A stretch of DNA of 64,000 bases from Dyadobacter sp. CY345 (GTDB lineage: Bacteria > Bacteroidota > Bacteroidia > Cytophagales > Spirosomataceae), in assembly GCF_021502725.1 (NCBI RefSeq), contig NZ_JAKFFS010000004.1, forward strand, positions 558,001 to 622,000. Reading direction: 5' to 3'. The translations under genes and the position numbers were made by a program. This document shows, one piece after another, positions 51,374 through 60,646 of this stretch (position 1 is the stretch's first letter; each line of letters opens with the position of its first letter). The notes beneath the pieces are model-generated. The model made no database searches, was not told the DNA's origin, and was given only the letters and a program-made list of their open reading frames with translations.

Positions 51374-51426
51374 AGAGAAGAACAATTAATTTCACTTTCC
51401 CCGTGTCGTTAGGGGAATGGCAAAAT

Positions 51427-51535
51427 TAGGGAAAGAAACGCAGAGTTTGAGGGAGTTTTGCGCGGAGTTACGCAATGGATAATTAAATCTCATTAAACTC
51501 TGTGCCTAAACTCCTATTACCTTTGCGTTTAGATT
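51427..51535. repeat. Imperfect inverted repeat with AAACGCAGAG / CTTTGCGTTT arms
   Basis: AAACGCAGAGTTTGAGG on the left and CCTATTACCTTTGCGTTT on the right, with inner GCGCGGAGTTACGC and AAACTCTGTGCC, can form a long, imperfect hairpin. The wording (CTCTGTG) recalls the repeats around cobT, so I take it as a diverged member or a sister family. It lies between the chelatase gene and the DUF5618-like gene. Confidence 0.55.
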
Positions 51536-51540
51536 TAAGC

Positions 51541-51936
51541 TCAGATATACGCAAGCATTTTAGTTACATTATTTAAACCAGTTTGAATTGTATCGACCGA
51601 TTTTGTACCGTGGTAATACCCAATAATATGTAGTTCATCGTAAACATTGACCAACAGCCTCAGCAGCTTTTTGTCATACTTTCTAACCCTGTTTGTGTAA
51701 TCTTCAATACTTTTAGGTTTGATGAATTTGACTCCTTCTTTTTGTTTTAAATATTCATCCAAAATGAGCAACGCAGCGGAATAAGCTGTTCCCGCAGCCA
51801 TTTTGACATATTTTACATCAGCATATAATCCGTCCTTTTTACCTGCTTTTTCGCTTAAAATTTCTTTTGCGTTTTGCAAATAACGGGCAGCTTCTTCTGC
51901 TGGGGAAGGTATGTTGTCTTGGTTCTGAATGGCCAT
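51541..51936 (-). CDS. DUF5618-like protein
   Basis: A 131-residue soluble, helical protein. The family is known to me from Bacteroidota genomes as DUF5618, with the pattern PAEEAARYLQNAKEILSEKAGKKDGLYADVKYVKMAAGTAYSAALLILDEYL, and a second half with YTNRVRKYDKKLLRLLVNVYDELHIIGYYHGTKSVDTIQTGLNNVTKMLAYI. It resembles HEPN-like helical bundles in composition, though the RxxxxH motif is not evident. Function unknown. It is divergent from the exonuclease gene at 52074. Confidence 0.7.
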   Translation of the reverse strand: MAIQNQDNIPSPAEEAARYLQNAKEILSEKAGKKDGLYADVKYVKMAAGTAYSAALLILDEYLKQKEGVKFIKPKSIEDYTNRVRKYDKKLLRLLVNVYDELHIIGYYHGTKSVDTIQTGLNNVTKMLAYI

Positions 51937-52073
51937 ATCAATAGGAATAGAAAATGAGTTATTGATTTGACTCCGAATTTGTTAAAAGTCATTTCAAAAA
52001 TAACATAATTTATTACCTTATCGTGTCAGCTGTTGAGGTTTAATATTGGCATACTTTTATTGAAATTTTGGTT

Positions 52074-53171
52074 ATGGCGACACAATCACTTTTACAATTC
52101 ACCGGCAAAAGCATTTACTGCTCCGAGGCAGATGCGCATATCGATCCCTGGATACCTGTTGACCGCGCGATCATCACACACGCACACAGCGACCACGCCC
52201 GTTGGGGAAGCAAACATTATCTTGCGCATAAGGACAGTGAGCCAATTTTAAGACTTCGTCTTGGTCCGGATATTTCTTTGCAGACGGTTGAATATGGTGA
52301 AAAGTTTGTGATTAACGGCGTCGTTTTTTCATTACATCCTGCCGGGCATATTATCGGTTCTGCACAGGTCCGGGTTGAATATAAAGGGGAAGTTTGGGTA
52401 GCGAGTGGTGATTATAAATTGGAAGATGACAAATTTTGTGTGCCTTTTGAACCCGTAAAATGTAACGTTTTTATCACCGAGTCTACCTTTGGTTTGCCGA
52501 TATACAAATGGCAGCCGCAGCAGGAAATTTACTCAGAAATTGATAACTGGTTTGCGCAAAACCGGCTTGAAGATAAAGCCAGTATCCTGATGGGTTATTC
52601 ATTGGGAAAAATGCAACGGATCTTAAAAGGTATTCAGTTGCCTGATGGCCCCATTTATGCACACGGCGCTATTTACACACTGAATGACAGACTCAGACAA
52701 GCTGGTTTTGATTTGCCGGAACTTACTTTGGTTACGAAGGAAACGGATAAAAAGTTATTTCGCGGATCGTTGGTTTTGGCACCGCCATCGGTGGACAGCA
52801 GTACCTGGATAAGAAAATTCAATCCTTATTCTTTGGGTTATTGTTCTGGCTGGATGGCTTTGCGTGGCGCAAAAAACCGTCGGGCTGTCGATCAGGGTTT
52901 TATATTGAGTGATCATGTGGATTGGCAGGATTTGAATACTGCGGTAATTGAATCCGGTGCTGAGAAAGTATATGTCACGCACGGTTATACCAGTATTTTT
53001 TCAAGATGGCTGAATGAAAATGGTGTCGAGGCTGGTGAGGTGACTACGATGTATGGGAATGAAGAGGAAACGGAAGACAGGGCAACGGGTGAAGGACCGG
53101 AATCCGAAGGCATTGAAAACAAAAAAGATATGTCGCCAATCCCGGATGATCCGGACCTAAAACTGAGCTAA
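52074..53171 (+). CDS. Ligase-associated DNA exonuclease (metallo-beta-lactamase fold)
   Basis: A 365-residue protein of the metallo-beta-lactamase exonuclease family that accompanies ATP-dependent ligases (TIGR04122-like). Started at the ATG at 52074; a TTG two codons upstream is unlikely. The metal-binding motif THAHSDHARWG is at residues 35-45, followed by HPAGHIIGSAQVRVEY, VASGDYK and FITESTFGLP. Conserved SLGKMQRILKG, APPSVDSSTWIRKF and the terminal VYVTHGYTSIFSRWLNENG follow. The last 40 residues are acidic and disordered. First gene of the plus-strand repair cluster, 30 bp before the ligase. Confidence 0.93.
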   Translation: MATQSLLQFTGKSIYCSEADAHIDPWIPVDRAIITHAHSDHARWGSKHYLAHKDSEPILRLRLGPDISLQTVEYGEKFVINGVVFSLHPAGHIIGSAQVRVEYKGEVWVASGDYKLEDDKFCVPFEPVKCNVFITESTFGLPIYKWQPQQEIYSEIDNWFAQNRLEDKASILMGYSLGKMQRILKGIQLPDGPIYAHGAIYTLNDRLRQAGFDLPELTLVTKETDKKLFRGSLVLAPPSVDSSTWIRKFNPYSLGYCSGWMALRGAKNRRAVDQGFILSDHVDWQDLNTAVIESGAEKVYVTHGYTSIFSRWLNENGVEAGEVTTMYGNEEETEDRATGEGPESEGIENKKDMSPIPDDPDLKLS

Positions 53172-53201
53172 ACCCTAACCGCTAAAATCCAACAGCTAAA
53201 T

Positions 53202-54800
53202 ATGAAGCAATTCGCTGAACTTTTCATGAATCTGGACCGGACCAACAAGACCAATGCAAAGGTTGAGTTGATGAAAAATTATTTTCTGTCTGCGTCGGAT
53301 GAAGATAAAATGTGGGCACTGACATTGTTTACGGGTCGTCGGCCTTCCTTTAAAGTCAACCGAACACAAGTGAAAGAATGGGCCGCCGCGGAGGCTAATA
53401 TTCCCATGTGGCTTTTTCAGGAAAGTTATCAGAGCGTAGGCGATCTGGGGGAAACGATTTCACTGATTTTGCCCAGAAATGGTTCTGAGGATTCTGATAA
53501 ATCTTTGACTGAATGGTTTTATTATTTGGGCTTGTTACCCAAAATGACCGACGAAGAAAAACACGATCATATTCTTCAGGCCTGGTCGCAGCTTTCGCAA
53601 CACGAAACCTTTGTTTTCAATAAATTATTAATGGGCAGTTTCCGGATCGGGGTTTCACAGACGCTCGTTGTCCGCGCTTTGGCCGAGGCGACTGCTACGG
53701 ATTCCAACGTTATTGCGCATCGGGTGATGGGTAAATGGGATCCCCTGGAAACGACTTTTGAGAAATTGATTTTGGACGAAGGTGAAAATGATAATGCGTC
53801 CAGACCATATCCGTTTTTTCTTGCTTATCCGATTGAGGGCGATGTTTCCAATTTAGGCAATCCGGAAGACTGGTTTGTAGAATGGAAATGGGATGGCATC
53901 CGCTCACAGATTATTTACCGAAATAATGAATTGTTTATCTGGACAAGGGGTGAAGAATTATCTACGGATAAATTTCCTGAGTTGCATTTCTTGAGCTCCG
54001 TTTTGCCAAATGGTACCGTTCTGGATGGTGAGATTGTGAGTTATTTTGATAACAAGCCAATGCCATTCAATGTTTTGCAGACACGGATCGGCCGGAAAAA
54101 TCTTACTAAAAAGGTACTGGAAGAAGCTCCTGTTGCTTTTATCGCTTATGATATCATGGAAGCAAATGGCATCGATATCAGGAATTTAAGCCAGATGCAG
54201 CGAAGAGCACAGTTGGAGGAAATTCATAAAAACATGCCTGTACAATCCATATTCAATCTTTCTCCATTAGTGGAATTCAAAGAATGGAGCGAATTACACG
54301 ATCTGCATCCGACTTCCCGTGAAAATATTGCGGAAGGTTTTATGATTAAAAGAAAAAACAGTACCTATCAGGTCGGACGGAAAAAGGGTGATTGGTGGAA
54401 GTGGAAAATTGATCCGTTAAGTGTTGACGCCGTTTTGATATATGCTCAAAAAGGATCCGGCCGGAGAGCTGAACTTTTCACCGATTATACTTTTGCAGTT
54501 TGGGGTGAAGATGGAAAACTGATACCTTTTGCAAAAGCTTATTCCGGATTGACAGATGTGGAAATTGGTCAGGTTGATTATTTTATCAAACGCAATATCG
54601 TTGAAAAATTCGGTCCGGTTAGAACTGTCAAACCTGAGTTGGTTTTTGAAATTGGTTTTGAAGGTATTAATGAATCGACAAGGCACAAGTCAGGTATCGC
54701 AGTTCGTTTTCCCAGGATTTTGAGGTGGAGAAAGGATAAGAAGGCTGCGGAGGCGGATACGCTGGCAAGTTTGAAGGGAATTTTGGAGATGTATAAGTGA
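53202..54800 (+). CDS. ATP-dependent DNA ligase
   Basis: A 532-residue ATP-dependent ligase (archaeal LigB type). An N-terminal helical DNA-binding domain (1-200) precedes the adenylation domain with the nucleotidyl-lysine motif EWKWDGIR (Lys228), then LDGEIV, FIAYDIMEANG, EGFMIKRKNSTYQVGRKKGDWWKWKI, and the OB-fold domain with ELVFEIGFEGINESTRHKSGIAVRFPRILRWRKDKK. It seals nicks after ATP-dependent adenylation and likely serves in DNA repair along with the exonuclease, DEXH helicase and PdeM encoded nearby. The cluster is interrupted after this gene by an ATPase gene with a different character. Confidence 0.95.
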   Translation: MKQFAELFMNLDRTNKTNAKVELMKNYFLSASDEDKMWALTLFTGRRPSFKVNRTQVKEWAAAEANIPMWLFQESYQSVGDLGETISLILPRNGSEDSDKSLTEWFYYLGLLPKMTDEEKHDHILQAWSQLSQHETFVFNKLLMGSFRIGVSQTLVVRALAEATATDSNVIAHRVMGKWDPLETTFEKLILDEGENDNASRPYPFFLAYPIEGDVSNLGNPEDWFVEWKWDGIRSQIIYRNNELFIWTRGEELSTDKFPELHFLSSVLPNGTVLDGEIVSYFDNKPMPFNVLQTRIGRKNLTKKVLEEAPVAFIAYDIMEANGIDIRNLSQMQRRAQLEEIHKNMPVQSIFNLSPLVEFKEWSELHDLHPTSRENIAEGFMIKRKNSTYQVGRKKGDWWKWKIDPLSVDAVLIYAQKGSGRRAELFTDYTFAVWGEDGKLIPFAKAYSGLTDVEIGQVDYFIKRNIVEKFGPVRTVKPELVFEIGFEGINESTRHKSGIAVRFPRILRWRKDKKAAEADTLASLKGILEMYK

Positions 54801-54839
54801 TTTTTTTTAATATTATATTTAAAAAAATTAATATTTAGT

Positions 54840-54872
54840 CTGCAAATTTAATATTTGATGTTAAATTTGCAG
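54840..54872. promoter_or_regulatory. Perfect 12-bp inverted repeat abutting the DUF4143 start codon
   Basis: CTGCAAATTTAA at 54840-54851 pairs perfectly with TTAAATTTGCAG at 54861-54872 across a 9-bp loop and ends two bases before the ATG at 54875. The position suggests an operator for self-repression or a structure hiding the ribosome-binding site. Confidence 0.65.
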
Positions 54873-54874
54873 AG

Positions 54875-56050
54875 ATGATAAAGCGAAGATTAGAAGATGT
54901 AGTAAAAAGAGCGTTGCAAAACAATGCTTCAGTAGCTTTGCTGGGACCTCGTCAGGTCGGTAAGACAACCATAGCGCTAGATCTGACAGAATCGCTTCCC
55001 TCAATTTACCTGGATCTTGAAAATCGTACAGACTTCGACAAAGTTAAGGATATCCATGTATTTCACTCCGTAAACAGAGAGAAACTAATTGTACTGGATG
55101 AGGTTCAAAAGCTGCCTGAAATATTTGCCGAATTACGAGGAATAATAGATCGGGAGCGTAGAAAGGACAATAGGCGTGGATTGTTCTTATTTCTGGGGTC
55201 GGCGTCGATAGACCTTTTGAAACAATCCAGTGAATCTTTGGCTGGCAGAATATCATATCTGGAACTTCATCCGATTGATGTTCTGGAATATACCGAAGGT
55301 GATCCAAATAACATTAATAGCCTATGGCTGCGAGGGGGTTTTCCAGAAAGTTTGTTAGCCGATTCGGATCAGCTCAGCCGGGAATGGCGAAATAATTTCA
55401 TCAAAACATATCTGGAAAGAGACATCCCACAACTTGGACCCAGAATACCAGCAGCCACTTTGGAGAGATTTTGGACTATGCTTGCACATCACCAGGGAAG
55501 TGTTTTTAATGCATCTCATTTGGCCAGAAGCCTGGATGTATCAAGCGTTACAGTGGGCCGATATCTTGATCTGATGACGGACTTGCTTTTGGTAAGGAGA
55601 TTGCAGCCATGGATTTACAATACAAGTAAGCGATTGACAAAAAGCCCCAAGGTCTATGTAAGAGATAGCGGCATTACACATGCTTTGTTAAACATCGACG
55701 ACTTCAATACCTTATTGGGGCATCCTGTTATCGGGACAAGTTGGGAAGGATTTGTAATTGAAAATATCATAAGTGTAATTCCGCACAATTCAGCTCGTCC
55801 TTATTATTATGGGAGTCCGGGTGGCGCTGAAATTGATTTAATTCTTGAATTTAAGGGTGGGGAAAAATGGGCGATTGAAATAAAAAGAAGCGCCTCACCC
55901 AAGTTATCCAAAGGCTTTCATGTCGCTTGCGAAGATTTAAAACCGGACCGCATGTTTGTTGTTTACTCAGGTAAAGATACTTTTCCCATGGGTGGTGGTG
56001 TAACGGCGATTTCTTTGTTTGATTTGATGCAGGAAGTTGTTGTCAGCTAA
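54875..56050 (+). CDS. DUF4143-type AAA ATPase
   Basis: A 391-residue protein: P-loop ATPase with LLGPRQVGKTT (residues 22-32), IVLDEVQKLPEIFAELRGIIDRE and LFLGSASIDLLKQSSESLAGRISYLELHPID; then a winged-helix (FWTMLAHHQGSVFNASHLARSLDVSSVTVGRYLDLMTDLLLVRRLQPW) and a PD-(D/E)xK-like DUF4143 domain (GSPGGAEIDLILEFKGGEKWAIEIKRS). The E-IDLILE and AIEIK strands keep catalytic-type residues. The group is frequent and mobile in Bacteroidota; its function is unsettled. It sits between ligase and helicase of a normally contiguous cluster, hence probably an insertion. Confidence 0.88.
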   Translation: MIKRRLEDVVKRALQNNASVALLGPRQVGKTTIALDLTESLPSIYLDLENRTDFDKVKDIHVFHSVNREKLIVLDEVQKLPEIFAELRGIIDRERRKDNRRGLFLFLGSASIDLLKQSSESLAGRISYLELHPIDVLEYTEGDPNNINSLWLRGGFPESLLADSDQLSREWRNNFIKTYLERDIPQLGPRIPAATLERFWTMLAHHQGSVFNASHLARSLDVSSVTVGRYLDLMTDLLLVRRLQPWIYNTSKRLTKSPKVYVRDSGITHALLNIDDFNTLLGHPVIGTSWEGFVIENIISVIPHNSARPYYYGSPGGAEIDLILEFKGGEKWAIEIKRSASPKLSKGFHVACEDLKPDRMFVVYSGKDTFPMGGGVTAISLFDLMQEVVVS

Positions 56051-56072
56051 GAATTCAATCTGAGAAAACGAG

Positions 56073-56288
56073 TCACATAAAATCTTTTAAGTCATCAATA
56101 GCTTTGTTGAAATCATCCGACATTTTAATAGTGCCTTTCATTGTCCCCAATGGACGTTTTTTTAAGGATACATCTGGCTCCACTTCCTCCATAAAAGTTA
56201 TTAAAACTTTTGCTTTTTTTCTCAAAGGAGGATTTTCTGTCAGAATTACCTGACCATTTTCATAAACACCTTCAATTGTAGTTAGCAT
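56073..56288 (-). CDS. Small antitoxin-like protein (AF2212/DUF2281-like)
   Basis: A 71-residue protein beginning MLTTIEGVYENGQVILTENPPLRKKAKVLITFMEE, the beta-hairpin layout of AF2212-like antitoxins, with a C-terminal helix KMSDDFNKAIDDLKDFM like DUF2281. In other genomes such proteins precede a PIN-domain toxin, but no PIN gene lies downstream here; it converges on the DUF4143 gene. It therefore looks like an orphan antitoxin or a regulator. No signal peptide. Small but convincing as a gene because of its family-like sequence. Confidence 0.65.
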   Translation of the reverse strand: MLTTIEGVYENGQVILTENPPLRKKAKVLITFMEEVEPDVSLKKRPLGTMKGTIKMSDDFNKAIDDLKDFM

Positions 56289-56425
56289 AACTTTTATATT
56301 TAGTCGTTAACAAATATACCTATTTGAAAGATTAGTTGATAATTTAGAAAATCAGGAATGAAATTTGATAAAAGCATCATATCCTAAAAATATTAATTAT
56401 CAATAATTAAAAAAAGAATATCCCT

Positions 56426-58888
56426 TTGACAAAATCCCGCGGACATATCATTGTTGAGCAATGGTTTAAATCGAAAAACTGGAAATGGGCGGCTTTTCAA
56501 AAGGAAGCTTCCGAGGCTTATCTTTCCGGGAAAAGTGGTCTGGTGAATGCTCCGACAGGAAGCGGGAAAACTTATTCTTTATGGATTCCTTTTCTGATCC
56601 GATATATTAATTCATTACCCAAAAATCCTGCAAAACGAAGTAAAGGATTGCAGATTTTGTGGGTGACACCTTTGCGTGCTTTGTCAAAAGATCTTTTCCG
56701 GAATATGGAAATCGCGGCTTTGGAAATGAATCTGACGTTGCGGATTGGCGTTCGTTCGGGTGATACCAGTACCAAAGAAAGAGCCAGCCAGAAAAAGCAA
56801 ATGCCGGAAGCATTGCTGATCACACCGGAAAGTCTGCATCTTTTATTTGCACAAAAAGGCAGTTCTGAAACTTTCAAAAATCTGCATACCATCGTCGTCG
56901 ACGAATGGCATGAACTGATGGGAAGCAAACGTGGCACGCAAACAGAACTTGCGATTGCACGATTGAGAACGATCAATCCTGACCTTCAAACCTGGGGCAT
57001 TTCGGCAACCATAGGAAACCTTGAAGAAGCGAAACAGGTTCTGGTCGGGATGGATTCTGCGGAGGAAGATACGGTGATCATCAAAGCAAAAACACAGAAG
57101 AAAATTCTTGTTGAAAGTATATTGCCTGAAAAAGTGGAAACACTTCCCTGGGCAGGGTATATGGGGACGCGGCTGATTGATTATGTCGTTGATATTATTC
57201 AAAAAAGTAAAACCACTTTACTTTTTACAAACACACGTTCGCAAACAGAAATCTGGTACCGGGTGATCATCGATAAATATCCGGAATTTGCCGGAATTAT
57301 GGCTCTTCACCACGCATCTCTTGATCGTGAAATCCGGGATTGGGTGGAAGAATCCTTACATGCTGAAAAACTGAAACTGGTCATTTGTACGGCAAGTTTG
57401 GATTTGGGCGTCGATTTTCGTCCTGTCGATACCGTCATTCAGGTGGGAAGTCCTAAAAGTATCGCGCGGTTTATTCAGCGGGCGGGTAGAAGCGGACACC
57501 AGCCAGGTGTTGCCAGTAAAATCTTCTTTTGTCCTACAAATGCACTGGAACTGATCGAGGCGGTCTCCCTTCGTGATGGTGTTGAAAGACAAATAATTGA
57601 GGATCGTCCGCCCGTAATTCATGCTTTTGATGTATTGGCGCAATGGATGATCACGCTTGCTGTCGGTGAAGGTTTTGATGAAAAACAGCTGTTTGATGAG
57701 GTCAGGAATTGTTATGGATATCAGTTCATCAACCGGGAAGAGTGGGAGTGGCTTTTGGGTTATATTACAACCGGCAGCCCATCACTGGAAGTGTATGATG
57801 AATATAAAAAAGTGGAGAGAATCGACGGACTTTACAAGGTTACCAGTCGCCGGATCGCGCACCGGCATATGCTGAGTATGGGCACCATCGTTTCAGAAAC
57901 ATCGCTGAAAGTGAAGTTGCAGCATGGACGGTACCTGGGTTCTGTCGAAGAATCTTTTGTAACTAGGATGAAAGCGGGTGATGTTTTTGTCTTTGCCGGC
58001 ATGAGCGTAGAGTTTATCCGTATCCATGAAATGACGGTAACTGTCAAAAAAGCGGAAGGGAAACGAGGATTTTTGGTGCGTTGGGCGGGAGGAAGAATGC
58101 CGTTATCGTCTCAATTGTCAGCTTTTATTCGCGACCGGTTATCCGATGCGATCGAAAATCCGCATAAGGAAAAGGAATTAGCAAAATTAAAACCGCTTCT
58201 GGAATTGCAGCGGGAACGATCGATGATTCCCAATGCAGGTGAATTATTGATCGAACAATGCGAGACCAAGGAAGGGCACCACATTTTTATTTTTCCTTTT
58301 GAAGGCAGGTTGGTTCATGAAGGTATGGCGATAATTCTGGCTTACCGGCTCAGTAAATTGTCTCCAATCACTTTTTCACTGGCGATGAATGATTACGGAT
58401 TTGAATTGCTCAGTGACCAGTATGTTGATATGGAAAAAATAACAAAGGAAAATGACTTATTTTCAACGGCTCATTTGGTTGATGACATTTACCAGAGCGT
58501 GAATGCAACTGAAATGGCGAAGCGAAAATTCAGAGAGATTGCCGCCATTGCCGGACTGATGTTTCAGGGTTATCCTGGGAAATTTATGAAAACGAAGCAG
58601 GTTCAGGCGTCAAGCTCGTTGTTGTTTACGGTGATGACTAAATATGAAAAAAATAATTTGCTGGTAAATCAGGCCTATCAGGAAGTATTGACTTATCAGC
58701 TGGAAGAAGTCAGGATGCGGAAAGCGCTTGACAGGATTGCAACACAAAAAATAATAATCAAAAGGACGAGAAAGCCAACGCCTTTTTCGTTCCCTATAAT
58801 GGTAGACCGGCTAAGGGAGCAGCTGACTTCTGAAAAATTGGAAGACCGGATACAAAAAATGCTCAAACAGTATAGTGATGCAGATTGA
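56426..58888 (+). CDS. Ligase-associated DEXH-box helicase (Lhr-like)
   Basis: An 820-residue SF2 helicase of the ligase-associated family (TIGR04121-like), an Lhr relative. Walker A APTGSGKT at 42-49, DEWH box at 159-162, ISATIGNLEEA, LLFTNTRSQTEIWY and FIQRAGRSGHQPG motif VI are all intact. The C-terminal half is the winged-helix and Lhr-like region (EWEWLLGYITTGSPSLEVYDEYKKVERIDGLYKVTSRRIAHRHMLSMGTI). No ATG fits; the TTG at 56426 gives the usual start MTKSRGHIIVEQWFKSKNW. PdeM follows with a 11-14 bp overlap. Confidence 0.94.
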   Translation: MTKSRGHIIVEQWFKSKNWKWAAFQKEASEAYLSGKSGLVNAPTGSGKTYSLWIPFLIRYINSLPKNPAKRSKGLQILWVTPLRALSKDLFRNMEIAALEMNLTLRIGVRSGDTSTKERASQKKQMPEALLITPESLHLLFAQKGSSETFKNLHTIVVDEWHELMGSKRGTQTELAIARLRTINPDLQTWGISATIGNLEEAKQVLVGMDSAEEDTVIIKAKTQKKILVESILPEKVETLPWAGYMGTRLIDYVVDIIQKSKTTLLFTNTRSQTEIWYRVIIDKYPEFAGIMALHHASLDREIRDWVEESLHAEKLKLVICTASLDLGVDFRPVDTVIQVGSPKSIARFIQRAGRSGHQPGVASKIFFCPTNALELIEAVSLRDGVERQIIEDRPPVIHAFDVLAQWMITLAVGEGFDEKQLFDEVRNCYGYQFINREEWEWLLGYITTGSPSLEVYDEYKKVERIDGLYKVTSRRIAHRHMLSMGTIVSETSLKVKLQHGRYLGSVEESFVTRMKAGDVFVFAGMSVEFIRIHEMTVTVKKAEGKRGFLVRWAGGRMPLSSQLSAFIRDRLSDAIENPHKEKELAKLKPLLELQRERSMIPNAGELLIEQCETKEGHHIFIFPFEGRLVHEGMAIILAYRLSKLSPITFSLAMNDYGFELLSDQYVDMEKITKENDLFSTAHLVDDIYQSVNATEMAKRKFREIAAIAGLMFQGYPGKFMKTKQVQASSSLLFTVMTKYEKNNLLVNQAYQEVLTYQLEEVRMRKALDRIATQKIIIKRTRKPTPFSFPIMVDRLREQLTSEKLEDRIQKMLKQYSDAD

Positions 58889-59519
58889 AATTAGAAATAA
58901 CCACTTTGATTTATTAACACAAAAGGCGATTTTTTGGCAGGAAAAACAAACATTACTTATTGGAGATTTACACCTTGGTAAAATCACACATTTCAGAAAA
59001 GAGGGAATAGCAGTGCCGCAACTTGCAGCGGGAAATAATTTTGAAAGGCTGGATGAATTACTTCAAAATACGAATCCATCGCGTATCGTTTTCCTGGGTG
59101 ATCTTTTTCATAATAAATACAATTCAGAGTGGGAAACCTTTTCGGAATGGAGGAAAAAATATCATTTTGTTGAAATGATCATTGTGATCGGAAATCATGA
59201 TGTTTTGCCGGTCAGTTTGTTTTTGGAAAATAATATTGAAGTGTATAAAAATGATTTTGAAGAAGAGAACTTCATTTTTACCCATCATCCAAAAGTAGAA
59301 TTGGACCCATTGAAATTTGTATTTGCCGGACATATCCACCCGGTTTTTACATCGTATGGAAAAGGGCGTCAAAGTTTTCGGCTGCCATGTTTTGTTGTGG
59401 ATAAAAATCAGGCCATTTTGCCAAGTTTTGGCGTTTTTACAGGGGGATTTGGGGTTGATCTGGTAGCAGGAAGAAAGATTTATATGTTGACGGAGGAGCG
59501 GGTTTTTGCGATTGGGTAA
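58878..59519 (+). CDS. pdeM: Ligase-associated DNA damage response endonuclease PdeM
   Basis: A 213-residue metallophosphoesterase with all signature motifs: LLIGDLHLGKITHFRKEG, IVFLGDLFHNKYNSEW, MIIVIGNHDVLP and FIFTHHP together with FVFAGHIHP. Members of this group (TIGR04123) cut DNA phosphodiesters and are encoded with the ligase-associated helicase. I prefer the ATG at 58878 over the GTG one codon upstream. Its start lies within the 3' end of the helicase gene, so translation is coupled. The C-terminal half has FRLPCFVVDKNQAILPSFGVFTGGF. A tandem-repeat array follows 60 bp after the stop. Confidence 0.93.
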   Translation: MQIEIRNNHFDLLTQKAIFWQEKQTLLIGDLHLGKITHFRKEGIAVPQLAAGNNFERLDELLQNTNPSRIVFLGDLFHNKYNSEWETFSEWRKKYHFVEMIIVIGNHDVLPVSLFLENNIEVYKNDFEEENFIFTHHPKVELDPLKFVFAGHIHPVFTSYGKGRQSFRLPCFVVDKNQAILPSFGVFTGGFGVDLVAGRKIYMLTEERVFAIG

Positions 59520-59582
59520 TGGCGGGCAATATTAAGTAATTATGTCACCCGTTCCGGGTTTAACCCATTCACATTTCGATAT

Positions 59583-60460
59583 TTCTATAATAATGTCATC
59601 CCTTCGGGATTTTGTTTTGGGCATCGAATCTGATTTCTACAATAATGTCATCCCTTCGGGATTTTGTTTTTGGATATTGAATCTGATTCTATAATAATGT
59701 TATCCATTTGGAATTTTTGTTTTAGACATTGAATCTGTTTTCTATAATAATGTCATCCATTTGGGATTTTTGTTTTAGACATTGAATCTGATTCCTATAA
59801 TAATGTCATCCCTTCGGGATTTTTGTTTTGGACATTGAATCTGATTTCTATAATAATGCCATCCCTTCGGGATTTTTGTTTTGGATATTGAATCTAATTC
59901 CTATAATAATGCCATCCCTTAGGGATTTTTGTTTTGGATATTGAATCTGATTTCTATAATAATGCCATCCCTTCGGATTTTTGTTTTGAAGATTGAATCT
60001 GTTTTCTATAATAATGTCATCCCTTCGGGATTTTTGTTTTGAACATTGAATCTGTTTTCTATAATAATGTCATCCCTTCGGGATTTTTGTTTTGAACATT
60101 GAATCTGATTCTATAATAATGTCACCCCTTTGGGATTTTGGTTTTGGATATTGAATCTAATTCCTATAATAATGTCATCCCTTTGGGATTTTGGTTTTGG
60201 ATATTGAATCTGATTTCTATAATAATGTCATCCCTTCGGGATTTTTGTTTTGGACATTGAATCTGATTCTATAATAATGTCATCCCTTCGGGATTTTTGT
60301 TTTGGACATTGAATCTGATTCTATAATAATGTCATCCATTTGGGATTTTTGTTTTAGACATTGAATCTGATTCCTATAATAATGTCATCCCTTCGGGATT
60401 TTTGTTTTGGACATTGAAATCTGATACTATAATAATGTTATCCGTTCCGGATATTGATTT
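59583..60460. repeat. Tandem repeat array, about 17 units of 52-54 bp
   Basis: The unit reads CTATAATAATGTCATCCCTT, CGGGATTTTTGTTTTGGACA, TTGAATCTGATTC. I count about 17 copies from 59583 to 60460. Each copy holds a small palindrome ATCCCTTCGGGAT; some copies vary (ATCCATTTGGGAT, ATCCCTTAGGGAT), and the last copy ATCCGTTCCGGAT changes both arms together. There are no unique spacers, so it is not a CRISPR. An inverted partial copy (ACCCGAAGGGTTGACATTAT) lies at about 60469-60492. No coding frame spans it. Confidence 0.92.
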
Positions 60461-60572
60461 TGGAAATAAACCCGAAGGGTTGACATTATTATAGAAATGC
60501 ATTGAACGAAGCGACCAACTGAACCCTGAAAGGGTTACATGTGCATATCAATGGCCCTAGCTCCAAACCAAA
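60461..60572. other. Repeat remnants between the array and the terminator
   Basis: This stretch holds inverted partial units (CCCGAAGGGTTGACATTATTA) and CCCTGAAAGGGTTACA, so it belongs to the same palindrome family. No gene is seen. Confidence 0.5.
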
Positions 60573-60619
60573 AAAAACTGGCTAAATACGGAATTGGATT
60601 CCGTATTTAGCCAGTTTTT
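60573..60619. terminator. Strong hairpin terminator
   Basis: AAAAACTGGCTAAATACGGAA pairs with its mirror TTCCGTATTTAGCCAGTTTTT around a 5-nt loop, giving a stem of 21 bp with A and T tracts on opposite sides. It lies 28 bp after the stop of the minus-strand gene at 60647 and can end transcription in either direction. Confidence 0.9.
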
Positions 60620-60646
60620 GTTCAGATGTATTTTTACATCACTTAA

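Noticed and set aside
59583..60460. CRISPR array
   Set aside because: The units are nearly identical over their whole length with no unique spacers, and no cas gene is present.
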